Positions 20,623-30,565 of a stretch of 64,000 nt of DNA are shown in pieces. The notes beneath the pieces are model-generated. The model worked only from the letters and a program-made list of their open reading frames with translations. It made no database searches and was not told the DNA's origin. Source of the stretch: JAFGHJ01 sp964525555. GTDB lineage: Bacteria; Hydrothermota; UBA3072. Made by a program: the position numbers and the translations under genes. The DNA lies in contig CAZGHN010000007.1 of NCBI GenBank assembly GCA_964525555.1, positions 1 through 64,000 on the forward strand, written 5' to 3'. Each line of letters begins with the position of its first letter. Positions within the stretch are counted from its first letter, which is position 1.

Positions 20623-23600
20623 TTAAGGCGTTGCCTTACCATTTTTGGCAGCTGAAACGAGTGAACGATTACCATTTTTTCCAAAATACTGAATCTTGTA
20701 GTAGTAGTCTTTATTCCCTATTACCTTATCGTCAAGGAACCTATTACCTCTTATAATCGGACTAATCTGGCGGTATCCTGTTGCAGGATCAGAACTTCTG
20801 AACACTACAAATCCGGCGTATTTTGTATCATAGGCAGGCTTCCACTCGATAAGCAGTGCACATTTAGCCTTACTTGCCGGCGCCTGAGCAACCTTCAAAT
20901 CGGTAGGTGTAGGCGGCGGGCCTATATTATAGGTATACGTTTCTATAGGAATCGATGGTCTCCCTTTATTTCCGCCGTAATCCGCAGCTCTTACTCTGTA
21001 CCAGTACACCTTTTTCTCTTCGACGGTCGTATCTATAAATGAGAATACAGAATCAGCTGCCCATATATTTGTAGCAGGTATATCGTCACAATCTACCGCC
21101 GTAGGGAATATCAAGGTATCACTTATTCTCTTGTAAGGTCCGGCTTCTTTCTCTGCTCTATCAACCAAGAACCCAAAGAGATCCTGTACAGGAGAAGAAA
21201 CCCACTCGACTTTTACCGCCCTGTCTCTTGCTTTAAGCCCTGCGATAACAGGAGGCGCAGGAGGTGTTTCTTCCCTTAGCTTTTGGCAGACTGTCCTGGA
21301 AGTATCACTCAAATTCTGACTCAAATCATAAGCTTTTATCGAATATCTGTAACAAATCGGCGAGCTTGGAGGAACAGTAAAATCATTAAACTTCAGACTG
21401 TCGGGATGATCTTTATTCCCTACAAGATGCATAGGATAAGGTACGAGTTCCCATTTTGTACATATATGATCCTTAATGACATGGGAAGTTGCTTCTTTAT
21501 ACTCGACGCAAACCGAATCCTCACCGCAAACACCTCTATAGATATTATACCCTGCGAGGTCACTTGGAACAGGATTCGGTTTATCCCAAGTGAGCTCAAT
21601 ACGATCCGCATGACTTCCCGCTGCTAAATTCCTCGGCCGTTTCGGAGGTGTAGTATCCGGCAGGTTATTACCCGCCGAAGGAGAAAGACCGCTAACATTA
21701 CCTACATGGTCGATACACCTGACTCTATACCAGTAAGTTTTCTCACCATAGGCGGAGAATAGTGAGGGATCCGTATCCTTGTATAGAGGGAAAACACCGA
21801 ATGTATCAGGTACAAGAGAAGCAACCACAGTACTATCATAAAGTGAATCCGCCGAGTTAAAACGGTAGACCTTATAGCCCTGCAAGCTTCCAAACTCCAC
21901 ATGGCCTAATTCATCATGAGTAACCTGGTACCACTTGGGTTGTAACCCATCCGGATAAGCTTCCACCTGAATTCCGTACGGTACAGCCGGCGGAGTTTTA
22001 TCCTGCGGAAGTGCAGAAGCAGGAGAACTAAACATACCAGATCTACCAAGAGCGTCAATAGCTCTTACTTTATAATTATAAGTTATAGCGTTAACAGGTC
22101 CATAAGTCGAATCGGGAGCCACAACTTCATGTTTTGCGGGATATCCCGCTTCATCCCAGCGCATAAAATCTCTAAAGCAAAGTTTCTCGGCTATCTTATG
22201 TCCATCCAAATCAAGAGTACATGCCTCTATTACTTCGGCCCCGTTTATTCTCATATATGAGGACATTAGCGCCTTTCTGTAAACTTCATATCCTGATGCT
22301 GCACCCATTTCATTCCATCTTACCATAACCTTATTATCACCCGCAATAGTCGAAACTCCCGATGGAGCCGGCAAAAGGAGAACTTTACCCGCAATAACGG
22401 TAGCAGTATCTATAGGTTTAATAAGTTCGGTCCCCACACCTTTACGGTCGGCAGGTGTAATTGAATACAGATACTTTTTACCCGGAACAACATTCTTATC
22501 TATATAAGCCTGCCCCATAACAACCGCAACCTTGTAGTATTTATTCGCAAGAGACATCAAAGCCTTATAAGTCGCAGAGGTATCCGAAATAGTTGAAATA
22601 GAGCATGGACTAAGTTTAGCAAGTCTAGTCGGAACCGCAAACATATCAACATCAGGTTCCCTAGGAGTAATAAGAGAAGAACCCTTACCGACTGTTTTCG
22701 TCTTGACTTTTGGCTTGGTCGTCGACGGGTGGTTAATAATATTGCTAACAGCATCCCATTCTACTGAACCCTTAGGCATAACCTTTTTAATCTCATTACA
22801 GTCTGTCATAAGTTTAATCGGCTTTGAGTTAATCGGAGCTGTCGGACTTATGCCTGAAGGAATCTCCTTCCTATAAAGATTAAAAGCCTTAACTCCTTCC
22901 AATTCAGGCCATTTTAACAATACGAAGGTATTACTGCCTAAATTCTCAGTACTTACCGCATAGAGAAAACCAGGTTCGGAAGAAGCAAAAAGCCCTTTAA
23001 CAATCCCAGGATATTTAACTTTCATAGCATCAGGATAAAGCTTATCTATCTTTGCTTCGTACTCACCAACGACTCCCAATACTCCGGCAACCGCTTTAAC
23101 CTGAGATGCAAGAAGCATTAACTTCTTTCCAGCCTCGCCATCTCCATGTTCGCCATCGTCATAGACTTGTTTCATTTTATTGAGGATAAAATCGGCATCA
23201 CCTTTACTCCATTTATACCATTGTTTAACCTGGTCCTTCTTAAATTTTTCAAACTTTGCTGCCTTTCCCTTTTCAAGAGAAGCCATTTCGCCTTCTCCCA
23301 GTTTTTTCTCCTCGCCAGTCTTGGTGTCTTTGAAAGTTAAATCTCCTCCCATCATTTTACATTCGACCTTCTCTGCTATGAAGGATTGCTCAAATTCCGT
23401 CCCCGTAATACCCGAAATAGAAACAGGAGTTGCGACTTCCAAAGACTCTCCCTTCACTAACTTTTTAACCTTCATCCAGATTCTGCCAAAGGAAAGGAAT
23501 ACAGAACGCTTCTTTTCGCCTTTTGTATTGATACGCGTATTAGCATCTAAATACATCACACTACTATCGGCATAAAGAACCTCGGCTTTAGAACTATCTT

Positions 23601-23730
23601 TAACAATGACTGTATCGATATCCTTCAATTCCATACCTATGGTAGGAGTAATAGTGGTATCAGCTCTTTTGACCACTACATCATTTGTGTAAACATTCAA
23701 TACAGCCCCTAATAATAATAATGTTAACAT
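20623..23730 (-). CDS. FecR-domain protein with about six fibronectin type III repeats
   Basis: The 1035-aa protein starts with a short export-like segment (MLTLLLLGAVLNVYT). A FecR-type domain follows (VVKRADTTITPTIG, LDANTRINTKGEKK, ESLEVATPVSISGITGTEF, GEMASLEKG; residues about 10-150). FN3-like modules are marked by repeated patterns such as GYEVYRK, GYKVYRF, LAGYNIYRG, FGFLVDRA and YAGFVVFRS and by YWYRVRCID. FecR domains sense iron signals in the periplasm in classical systems. Here the domain is fused to a surface-type array, and no sigma factor is nearby, so a structural or peptidoglycan-contact role is as likely. Start with AAGGAGG at proper spacing. Confidence 0.82.
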   Translation of the reverse strand: MLTLLLLGAVLNVYTNDVVVKRADTTITPTIGMELKDIDTVIVKDSSKAEVLYADSSVMYLDANTRINTKGEKKRSVFLSFGRIWMKVKKLVKGESLEVATPVSISGITGTEFEQSFIAEKVECKMMGGDLTFKDTKTGEEKKLGEGEMASLEKGKAAKFEKFKKDQVKQWYKWSKGDADFILNKMKQVYDDGEHGDGEAGKKLMLLASQVKAVAGVLGVVGEYEAKIDKLYPDAMKVKYPGIVKGLFASSEPGFLYAVSTENLGSNTFVLLKWPELEGVKAFNLYRKEIPSGISPTAPINSKPIKLMTDCNEIKKVMPKGSVEWDAVSNIINHPSTTKPKVKTKTVGKGSSLITPREPDVDMFAVPTRLAKLSPCSISTISDTSATYKALMSLANKYYKVAVVMGQAYIDKNVVPGKKYLYSITPADRKGVGTELIKPIDTATVIAGKVLLLPAPSGVSTIAGDNKVMVRWNEMGAASGYEVYRKALMSSYMRINGAEVIEACTLDLDGHKIAEKLCFRDFMRWDEAGYPAKHEVVAPDSTYGPVNAITYNYKVRAIDALGRSGMFSSPASALPQDKTPPAVPYGIQVEAYPDGLQPKWYQVTHDELGHVEFGSLQGYKVYRFNSADSLYDSTVVASLVPDTFGVFPLYKDTDPSLFSAYGEKTYWYRVRCIDHVGNVSGLSPSAGNNLPDTTPPKRPRNLAAGSHADRIELTWDKPNPVPSDLAGYNIYRGVCGEDSVCVEYKEATSHVIKDHICTKWELVPYPMHLVGNKDHPDSLKFNDFTVPPSSPICYRYSIKAYDLSQNLSDTSRTVCQKLREETPPAPPVIAGLKARDRAVKVEWVSSPVQDLFGFLVDRAEKEAGPYKRISDTLIFPTAVDCDDIPATNIWAADSVFSFIDTTVEEKKVYWYRVRAADYGGNKGRPSIPIETYTYNIGPPPTPTDLKVAQAPASKAKCALLIEWKPAYDTKYAGFVVFRSSDPATGYRQISPIIRGNRFLDDKVIGNKDYYYKIQYFGKNGNRSLVSAAKNGKATP

Positions 23731-23740
23731 CGATACCTCC

Positions 23741-26700
23741 TTACTCTACGTAGAAGCCGTCTCTTGAGTTTATTCCCGCAACTATTTCAATCTCGCCGCA
23801 AATAGCTCCCCAGAGAACACAGCCTCTAAGACCAAACGTGCCTTCAAATCCCATTAAGGTTCCAAAGAATATTTTCAGCTCTCCCCAAGCTGACGCTGAA
23901 ACAAGTCCCCAAAGTATATCACCATATATGTAAACTCCAACTACACCTACAATAACAAAATCTCCGTCTTCAGGACTGGTAACTCCATCTGCACCGGTAT
24001 AGCTACCAGTCAAGAATGCTCCAACACCGGCATAAATTTCAATACCTCCAGAAACTATGCCAAAATCTATAGATGCTTCATAATCTCCAAAAACATACAA
24101 TCCTGTTACAGGACTTACTAAATCACCCGCATCAATACCAAAACGCCTGTTAGCACTGCTCCCTTCTTGAATTACCCAAATTTGATTCAATGGAGCCTGA
24201 TATCCAATGAACATACCTCCTGCAAGACCGGATCCAAAGACCAGCGTACACAACTTGACCGCCAATCTACCTTGTATGTAATTTGTAGAACCACTAAAAA
24301 ACCAGTTTGCCTGCCCTTCCGCTTCCAAATCGACACCTAAAGAGCTCAAGTCGAAAGCACCTTTTAATTCACCCTCCACACTTCCCGCACTTCTGTCAGT
24401 TCTGAAGAATACGCTGCCGTTCATTTCGATATCAGCGGTCAAAACAGAGAGGTACATTATGCCATCGGCAGCAAAAGTCGTTATATTAGGCGTAATAGCC
24501 ATTTTAACTTCAATACCCACTCCGGCTTTAGGAACGAGTAAGTCAAATCCGCCTCCTACAGAGGATTCAATCCTGGCACCGACTGCGATGCGGTCAAGCT
24601 CGTCCCCTTTAATAACCGCACATCCCCATATCTCACCCAAACTTGTTAGTTCCACATCCAAAAGTAAAAGATTACGTACTCTGGTCTCTAAAACGCAAAT
24701 TTTTATATACAAACTATCTATTTCTATGTCGGCATGAACAGTAGAGTCCTGGAAAAAGTTGAAAGCTACATCTCCCGTACCTATAAATCCGTTCTGATCC
24801 ATAGAATCGTAACGGACCTCATCGAAATCCATCTCTGCAATACCTGATCCCCAATCTCTATACAAATCAAATTCCTCCGGATCTATGGTAACACGACGAC
24901 CCTGATATGGAAGGGAATCAATCGTTATTCTATCCGGCGGAGGACTCGGATTGAAGATTGTATGGTTCTCATCGTGTACTGTGATAAATGTATCCGGTTC
25001 TCCGAAGAAGTTAAAGTGAATTCCGCTTCTGACCACAAGCTCTCCCCCAGCTTTTCTCTCATCGAATTTCGATAACCCTGCCGAATCCAGTGTAATCGGA
25101 AATCCGTCAAATTTCTGGTGGGCAGCATTGTGGTTGAAATAAAATTCTCCCAAATCCCCGTCAGCAAGCATTTCACCCCATATTATGTTAAATCCTGTAG
25201 AGAAATGCACGGGTTCTTCAATTTCTGCATTAGTATAAATAATTTCTCCCATCCTGACACTAACAACACCTCTCTTGGAACTTAAACCAACGCCCCAGTA
25301 ATCGAGAGGAAGCGTAGTATCCGGGAAAAATGCGTTTCCACCTACGAAACTGGCGGTAGAAGTAACACCAACCTCCCGGAAAGGAGGCTTTATGTTAGAA
25401 GGATAAGGTATTCTAAACTTACCCCTTAAATCTGTATCGAAAGAAGAATTACCAACAAACCAGAACTTCATAAAAGTGGAATCGGTTTCATCATGAGTAA
25501 AAACCGTATTAAAACTGCTATCACAAACATATCCGGTTTTTGTAGGCAAACCAAGCCTTACATACATTTTAGGAGTTTCAGGGTCAGAAGACAAAAATCC
25601 TCTTATACCCTGCATTTCAAGGTTAAACCAACCACCTCCCATAATTTTATTAAAGGTGGCACCCATATTTTTGAATTTCAAAGGATAAGAAACGTCTCCC
25701 GAATAAACTATAAGAGTGTCAAATGTCCTGTTTAATTCAGGTATTATTAAACCTACAAGAGTATCCTTTTTCACTCTGGTAAAAGTATCGCTCTGTACAA
25801 CCGTATGGTAAGCATACGGATTCGCTGTAATTCTGAAATAAGTATTTGTGGCAGATAAACCAAAACCACCCCATTTCATTTGACGTTCTACGGAAACTTT
25901 AGACGATAAGCTTAAAAGTGTATCGACGAGAATAGAATCATATTTCGCTATAACTTTATTACCCGCCGGGTCCACAACTCCATTACTATCGGAAGGAAGA
26001 ACTATTTCTCCGTTCACGAATTTCCCCTTCTTAACTTTACATTTTTCGATTTCGAGTTCTCCGGATGTCAGATTTACTTCAAACCCTAAAGGAATCAAAG
26101 ACCAGAACCTCCAGGGCGAGGCAAGTTCAAACGTAGCGCTGAATCCATCAGATTTCAGAACGCCATTATTGAAGGTATATTTAGCGTAAAGATATCCCGT
26201 ATTACAGGTATCCATTTTAGGCTGTTCGACAGTTTCTCCTCTTTTTAAATCAATCCCTACTTTACTGGGAGTAATCGTTCTGCTAAGATCGATCACCACC
26301 TTTCCTGTAGACTTAATTATTATACCGGTTTCCCCCAACCTGTAAGGACCTCTTTCTGCGACACTAAGCTCTTCATGAACATCCAGAAGAGGTGAAAGTT
26401 TTTCTCTAAAAGGTCCGAATTCAACTGGGTCACATCCAGTCGTATCATAGAGACAAGCAGGCTTAACTGCAATTATCCCGCTCGCCGTATCAGGTAACAT
26501 GTGAATATCATGTACTGACACAATATAACCTTCGACCGGTACTGCCAGAGGAGAGGAAAAGCTTTCCTCTATCTCGCCTGAAATAATATTTGCCGTGTCT
26601 GAGCCACTCGGCCAATTAGCCTGCAAATTATTGAAAGTAACATCAAAAGGAATCTCCACATAAAGATACATCGGACCGCCAAAGCCCGCAGGAGGATTTT

Positions 26701-27625
26701 TCTTTATAAAATAAGATTCTCCGCTTCCGGAAAGAGAATCTTTCGAAGATGAAGTATAGGTTATGTTCTTTATTACGAAATCGCCTATCTTTAAATATTT
26801 AGGAACAAGTAAAGGTTTTATATCTTTAATAATATCGGGATTAATTTCCCATATTTCGCTCATACCGTTGTCCCTGCCCAAAGGCAATCCGTCTGCGTAA
26901 AAAGATTGAACCTGCCATGCATAACGTTTATCCGGATCGAGCTCTCTGCCCCTTAAGGGATACATAAAACTTGTTCTGTTAATTCCGCTTTCTTCATACC
27001 ACACGGGATTCGATCTCATTGCTTCTTCTTTCGACTGTCCCTCGTATATCTCAACGATTCTTATCTTATAAAGAACTCTTTCCTGTGCGGGTACAGGAGC
27101 AGGTTTGGTCCAGGTAAAAGTCGGACGCTTGACTTTTATACCTTTACCAGCTTTGGGAGATATAAGCCTCGGAGGACTTGCCGGTCGTACCGTAATGGGT
27201 ATACATTCATCGGCAAGCAGTGCTCCGCTAGCAGCATCGATAAGTTCTAAACAGGCATCATAATTTCCTGCAGGAACACTTCCCGTTCTCTCGATGAAAG
27301 ATTTGTATTTTTCCACATAAAATTCATCCCTCAATTCCCTTATATCTCTTGCCTTTATGCGCAGCTTACCCCGAGGTGGAGGTGACTCGAACTCATTCGT
27401 ACTGGCTCTGAATATATCATTTCCTCCTTTCTTAATCCTGCCCCGAAGATAAACCATAGGCTGGCCGCTGGAATTATTTGTTATTTCTAAAGACCACAAA
27501 TCTTCGACACCTAACTGATTTGGTGGTGGTGGATAAATTCTTAATCTAAATTGTTGTTGAGCTAAAACCGGGAGACCTAAAGCCAATAATAATACAATGA
27601 CTATAAAAAGTTTCCTACCCTTCAT
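23741..27625 (-). CDS. Large secreted beta-rich protein, first gene of the surface operon
   Basis: The 1294-aa protein has a signal peptide (MKGRKLFIVIVLLLALGLPVLAQ). A region at about 150-255 looks like an FN3/Ig-like module (RPTFTWTKPAPVPAQERVLY, YAWQVQSFYADG). Long beta-rich segments follow, and the C-terminal about 250 residues are Gly-rich (GAFLTGSYTGADG, GVVGVYIYGDILWG), suggesting a beta-helix or barrel-like fold. It lacks a sorting domain. I do not recognise the family with certainty. It heads the operon, has AAGGAGG before its ATG and precedes the FecR-FN3 gene by 10 bp. Confidence 0.7.
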   Translation of the reverse strand: MKGRKLFIVIVLLLALGLPVLAQQQFRLRIYPPPPNQLGVEDLWSLEITNNSSGQPMVYLRGRIKKGGNDIFRASTNEFESPPPRGKLRIKARDIRELRDEFYVEKYKSFIERTGSVPAGNYDACLELIDAASGALLADECIPITVRPASPPRLISPKAGKGIKVKRPTFTWTKPAPVPAQERVLYKIRIVEIYEGQSKEEAMRSNPVWYEESGINRTSFMYPLRGRELDPDKRYAWQVQSFYADGLPLGRDNGMSEIWEINPDIIKDIKPLLVPKYLKIGDFVIKNITYTSSSKDSLSGSGESYFIKKNPPAGFGGPMYLYVEIPFDVTFNNLQANWPSGSDTANIISGEIEESFSSPLAVPVEGYIVSVHDIHMLPDTASGIIAVKPACLYDTTGCDPVEFGPFREKLSPLLDVHEELSVAERGPYRLGETGIIIKSTGKVVIDLSRTITPSKVGIDLKRGETVEQPKMDTCNTGYLYAKYTFNNGVLKSDGFSATFELASPWRFWSLIPLGFEVNLTSGELEIEKCKVKKGKFVNGEIVLPSDSNGVVDPAGNKVIAKYDSILVDTLLSLSSKVSVERQMKWGGFGLSATNTYFRITANPYAYHTVVQSDTFTRVKKDTLVGLIIPELNRTFDTLIVYSGDVSYPLKFKNMGATFNKIMGGGWFNLEMQGIRGFLSSDPETPKMYVRLGLPTKTGYVCDSSFNTVFTHDETDSTFMKFWFVGNSSFDTDLRGKFRIPYPSNIKPPFREVGVTSTASFVGGNAFFPDTTLPLDYWGVGLSSKRGVVSVRMGEIIYTNAEIEEPVHFSTGFNIIWGEMLADGDLGEFYFNHNAAHQKFDGFPITLDSAGLSKFDERKAGGELVVRSGIHFNFFGEPDTFITVHDENHTIFNPSPPPDRITIDSLPYQGRRVTIDPEEFDLYRDWGSGIAEMDFDEVRYDSMDQNGFIGTGDVAFNFFQDSTVHADIEIDSLYIKICVLETRVRNLLLLDVELTSLGEIWGCAVIKGDELDRIAVGARIESSVGGGFDLLVPKAGVGIEVKMAITPNITTFAADGIMYLSVLTADIEMNGSVFFRTDRSAGSVEGELKGAFDLSSLGVDLEAEGQANWFFSGSTNYIQGRLAVKLCTLVFGSGLAGGMFIGYQAPLNQIWVIQEGSSANRRFGIDAGDLVSPVTGLYVFGDYEASIDFGIVSGGIEIYAGVGAFLTGSYTGADGVTSPEDGDFVIVGVVGVYIYGDILWGLVSASAWGELKIFFGTLMGFEGTFGLRGCVLWGAICGEIEIVAGINSRDGFYVE

Positions 27626-27685
27626 AACTCCTCCTTAATTTAAGATTTTCAATTACATTATTAATCGAATCGCTCAATACTTACC

Positions 27686-27714
27686 ATTCTACGTATTTTT
27701 ATACCTTTTGTCAA
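27686..27714 (-). promoter_or_regulatory. Sigma-70-type promoter of the five-gene surface operon
   Basis: Minus strand: TTGACA (27714-27709), 17-bp spacer, TAGAAT (27691-27686), one mismatch from consensus. The predicted start lies about 55 nt before the ATG at 27625. Confidence 0.8.
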
Positions 27715-27819
27715 GAAAGAATTTTTCCGATTTTTTTAAAGAAAGATTAACGATTAAGTAAGAAATTTTTAAGATAACCAAATATCAATTAATTTCCCAT
27801 AAGGATTTATTTTCTCTAT

Positions 27820-27848
27820 TGACAGCGCTTTAGAAAATTCATACAATA
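27820..27848 (+). promoter_or_regulatory. Sigma-70-type promoter of the C39-like peptidase gene
   Basis: TTGACA (27820-27825), 17-bp spacer, TACAAT (27843-27848). The predicted start is about 27855, so the leader would be only about 13 nt, just enough for the AAGGAGG at 27856-27862. It is divergent from the operon promoter 130 bp away. Confidence 0.8.
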
Positions 27849-27867
27849 GAGGATAAGGAGGTATTTT

Positions 27868-29304
27868 ATGAAAAAGCTATTTTTAATTGTCAGTTTGTTA
27901 TCTTTTTGTTTTGCACTAAATGCCCAAACTATGTTACTACCCGTACCCTATCATTCTCAAGGTTCTCCGTGGTTTCCTCCGGATTCCGGATATCCGGCTT
28001 TCCCCAACAACTGGTGTACAGTTGCATGTCTGCATATGCTTTTTGATTACTACGACCACATGGAAAATAACGCGACTCCCTTTCCCTCACAACAAATTGC
28101 ATCTGTCTGTAATACCGATGGTCTATCACCCGGCACTCTTCAATCTGACGCACGCAGGGCAGCACACTTCAGTATATTAAGCAATTCTGCAGATGGGAGT
28201 GTCACCAATGGATATACCTGGAGGAAAATAGGATATTCTGTAATAGATTGTGATACCACAACAATAATCAACGGGCAACACTTTCTCATTCCGGGAACAA
28301 GCGGCATGGTAGGATGGATGGAAGCCCTAAACGAAGGATATCCTATTGTTTTTAGCGGACGTTTCCCCTGGCTTATCGGAACTCCGGAAGGTTCGCCAGG
28401 TGATACTACAAAACCCAATTATACCGAAATCGGACATTCGATTTTACTTGTTGGGTACAGCTTGAACATGGGAAATCCTCTACAATCTCAATTGTTCTTC
28501 CACGACCCTTGGTACGGACCATATGTATCCTACACTGTAGCCCAACTTCAGGCCGGTTGGCCTGAAGGAAACTTTATATTTGCTTCACCTTGGGAAGCAA
28601 AAATAAACGCACCCAAAAACATAATTATGGGCACAAGCTTCGACGTTTCGGCTTCAATAAGATATAGCGCTCCGACAGTAGAATATGTACAGCCTAACGG
28701 ATCTGCTTTTCCTCAGCAATTCCCGGTAGCAGCCTACCCCATTGCCATTTTACAGACAGATTCATGTTCTCTTCCTATGGACATAGTTAATGCGGTAGAT
28801 ACGCTTTATCTGATTAGAACAACACAATCCTCTTACATTGGTCAATGGTCTGCCGTATCCGGCATCTCGGGAGTAAACGGAAGCTTCAGAGTAAGAACAG
28901 TTGGGTTACTCCAAACGGCCTCAAGTGCTTCTTACCCATCGTATCAGGACACGATAGGAGGCATCGTAACCGGAGGTTGTCTTTACGTAAATGAAGATAC
29001 ATCGGGAATGAGATTACCGGAAATAAACAAATATAAAGTGAATCTTTCTCCGAATCCCTTTACGAATTCCAATGCAATAATTTTAAGTTTACCGAATGCC
29101 GGAAAAGTAGAAATCGAAATATTCGATGGACTCGGGAGAGTTGTAAAAATTCTTTCAAATAAAAGAATGGAGCAAGGTAAACATATACTGACCTGGGACG
29201 GAACCGACAAAAACGGAGTTCCTTTACCGGCAGGGAAATATTTCTACTCTATTTCTGTCGCCGGAAAAAGACTTCCGGGAGAAAAAGCGGTATTGGTTAA
29301 GTAA
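27868..29304 (+). CDS. Secreted C39-like cysteine peptidase with type A C-terminal sorting domain
   Basis: The 478-aa protein has a signal peptide (MKKLFLIVSLLSFCFALNAQ). A Peptidase_C39_2-like domain follows with N48-W49-C50 (catalytic Cys), H190 in IGHSILLVGY and D213 in FHDPWYG. A middle beta domain precedes a C-terminal type A sorting domain (NLSPNPFTNSNAIILSL, KVEIEIFDGLGRVVKIL, PAGKYFYSISVAGK). It is probably exported by a type IX-like system and anchored at the surface. It is divergently oriented to the large surface operon, with which it may work. Substrate unknown. Confidence 0.85.
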   Translation: MKKLFLIVSLLSFCFALNAQTMLLPVPYHSQGSPWFPPDSGYPAFPNNWCTVACLHMLFDYYDHMENNATPFPSQQIASVCNTDGLSPGTLQSDARRAAHFSILSNSADGSVTNGYTWRKIGYSVIDCDTTTIINGQHFLIPGTSGMVGWMEALNEGYPIVFSGRFPWLIGTPEGSPGDTTKPNYTEIGHSILLVGYSLNMGNPLQSQLFFHDPWYGPYVSYTVAQLQAGWPEGNFIFASPWEAKINAPKNIIMGTSFDVSASIRYSAPTVEYVQPNGSAFPQQFPVAAYPIAILQTDSCSLPMDIVNAVDTLYLIRTTQSSYIGQWSAVSGISGVNGSFRVRTVGLLQTASSASYPSYQDTIGGIVTGGCLYVNEDTSGMRLPEINKYKVNLSPNPFTNSNAIILSLPNAGKVEIEIFDGLGRVVKILSNKRMEQGKHILTWDGTDKNGVPLPAGKYFYSISVAGKRLPGEKAVLVK

Positions 29305-29320
29305 GATTCGAAGAATCTTA
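29302..29320 (+). terminator. Hairpin at the stop codon of the C39-like peptidase gene
   Basis: TAAGATTC-GAA-GAATCTTA is an 8-bp perfect stem whose first three bases are the TAA stop. It has the same AGATTC-N3-GAATCT core as the hairpins at 2963 and 39879. No T-run follows, so it may protect the 3' end or be a repeat rather than a true terminator. Confidence 0.45.
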
Positions 29321-29438
29321 GTTAAATAGTCAAATTAAAAAATAGCTAAATAGTAATCACAAAAAAACTTTAGTGTATTTTGTACGTTTCGTGGTTAAAC
29401 AAACTGTTTTTCTTTATGTCTTTGTGTCTCTGTGGCAA

Positions 29439-30167
29439 TTACAAATTATCGATTATATTCCACCTGGCGATCCATTTGCCCTGTCTATCGCCAGCCGGAT
29501 CAAACTTTACGTAATCTTTCGGAAGATATTGTTCTTTTATAGGAACATCGATCCCTATTGTTTCGAGAAGATATCCTAAACGTGCAAGTAAAGTCTTATT
29601 GTGACATCTAAGAGCATATTTTACAAGCTTTTTTATAGATACATACGGAAGGAGATCTTCTAAAATATTTCTAAACTTATCCAATTCCGGACCATAGGTT
29701 GTTTCTTCCAGACAATCCACAATAGCTTTCTCAACTTCAGCCATAGCGACCTTGTTCCCGTTAATATTCAACTGACAGAAACCGAAGAACTTATATGGCT
29801 TTAACGTTATGTATCTGAAATTATACTCTTTAAATGCAATGGGTCTTTTCCTTTTTGGAGTTGCCACATAATAAACATTAAAATCCGAAACTCCTTTTGT
29901 CGTATATACGGAAAGGGCAGTTTCAAAAGAGATATAGGAAGGCTGCACGGTTTTCGAAGCAATCAAAAAAGGATATTGAGCGCCCTCAGGTAATGTATAT
30001 TTACCTTTTTCAATCTCTTCTATCTTTTCATCCATCTTAAGTTGAAACACCATTTGAGAAGCATAGTTGTTGGATATCTCGAACAAATCACATATATCAG
30101 AGATGGTGAAATAATTAATCCCTACTTTTCTTAAACTGGCCAATATCAATTTCTTTGTTAATGACAT
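29439..30167 (-). CDS. AbiEi-like antitoxin / winged-helix regulator, no partner toxin adjacent
   Basis: The N-terminal about 70 residues form a winged helix (TISDICDLFEISNNYASQMV, wing KGKYTLPEG). The rest matches the AbiEi antitoxin family (PSYISFETALSVYT, YYVATPKRKRPIAFKEYNF, NGNKVAMAEVEKAIVDCLEE). In abortive-infection AbiE, this protein represses its operon and neutralises the nucleotidyltransferase AbiEii. No AbiEii gene follows: the downstream DNA is repeat-filled and the next gene is a divergent peptidase, so this copy is orphaned. ATG at 30167 was chosen; a GTG at 30185 would add six residues. Confidence 0.8.
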   Translation of the reverse strand: MSLTKKLILASLRKVGINYFTISDICDLFEISNNYASQMVFQLKMDEKIEEIEKGKYTLPEGAQYPFLIASKTVQPSYISFETALSVYTTKGVSDFNVYYVATPKRKRPIAFKEYNFRYITLKPYKFFGFCQLNINGNKVAMAEVEKAIVDCLEETTYGPELDKFRNILEDLLPYVSIKKLVKYALRCHNKTLLARLGYLLETIGIDVPIKEQYLPKDYVKFDPAGDRQGKWIARWNIIDNL

Positions 30168-30565
30168 ATACAATATTAACTCCACAAGCCTTAGTAGTCA
30201 AGGGGCAAGTACCCCACCCAACCCAACAATTGGACGCAGATGGACACAGATAAACAGGATTTTTTATTATTATTTAACAAAATCCCATCCCACAACTCAT
30301 AATCAGCCACGGATTTACACGGATACACACTGTTTTTTTATTATTTAAAACTCAACCCACATCTCCAAAAACTTAATCTCACACAAAGAGCACAAAGATT
30401 TTTATCGTTTTTTTACTGCTAACTGCTCTCTACTCCCTACTCTCTACTTTTGTTTTTGACTAATGACTGGCGACTAGTGACTGATGACCCGGTGCAAATC
30501 ATCCGCTCTTGACTAATTTTTCACTATAATTATAATTTAACAAAATTTTGAAAAAGGAGGAAACT
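30168..30565. repeat. Intergenic repeat-word cluster and DUF3467 promoter
   Basis: The region is a chain of dispersed words: ACGCAGATGGACACAGATAA (about 30235), CCCATCCCACAAC (30285), CCACGGATTTACACGGATAC (30302), CACACAAAGAGCACAAAG (30373), CTCTCTACTCCCTACTCTCT (30425) and GACTGGCGACTAGTGACT (30464). Relatives of each occur in other intergenic regions of the window. No gene is supported. Confidence 0.65.
30509..30536 (+). promoter_or_regulatory. Sigma-70-type promoter of the DUF3467 gene
   Basis: TTGACT (30509-30514), 16-bp spacer, TATAAT (30531-30536), then AAGGAGG at 30554-30560 and the start codon at 30566. Confidence 0.75.
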
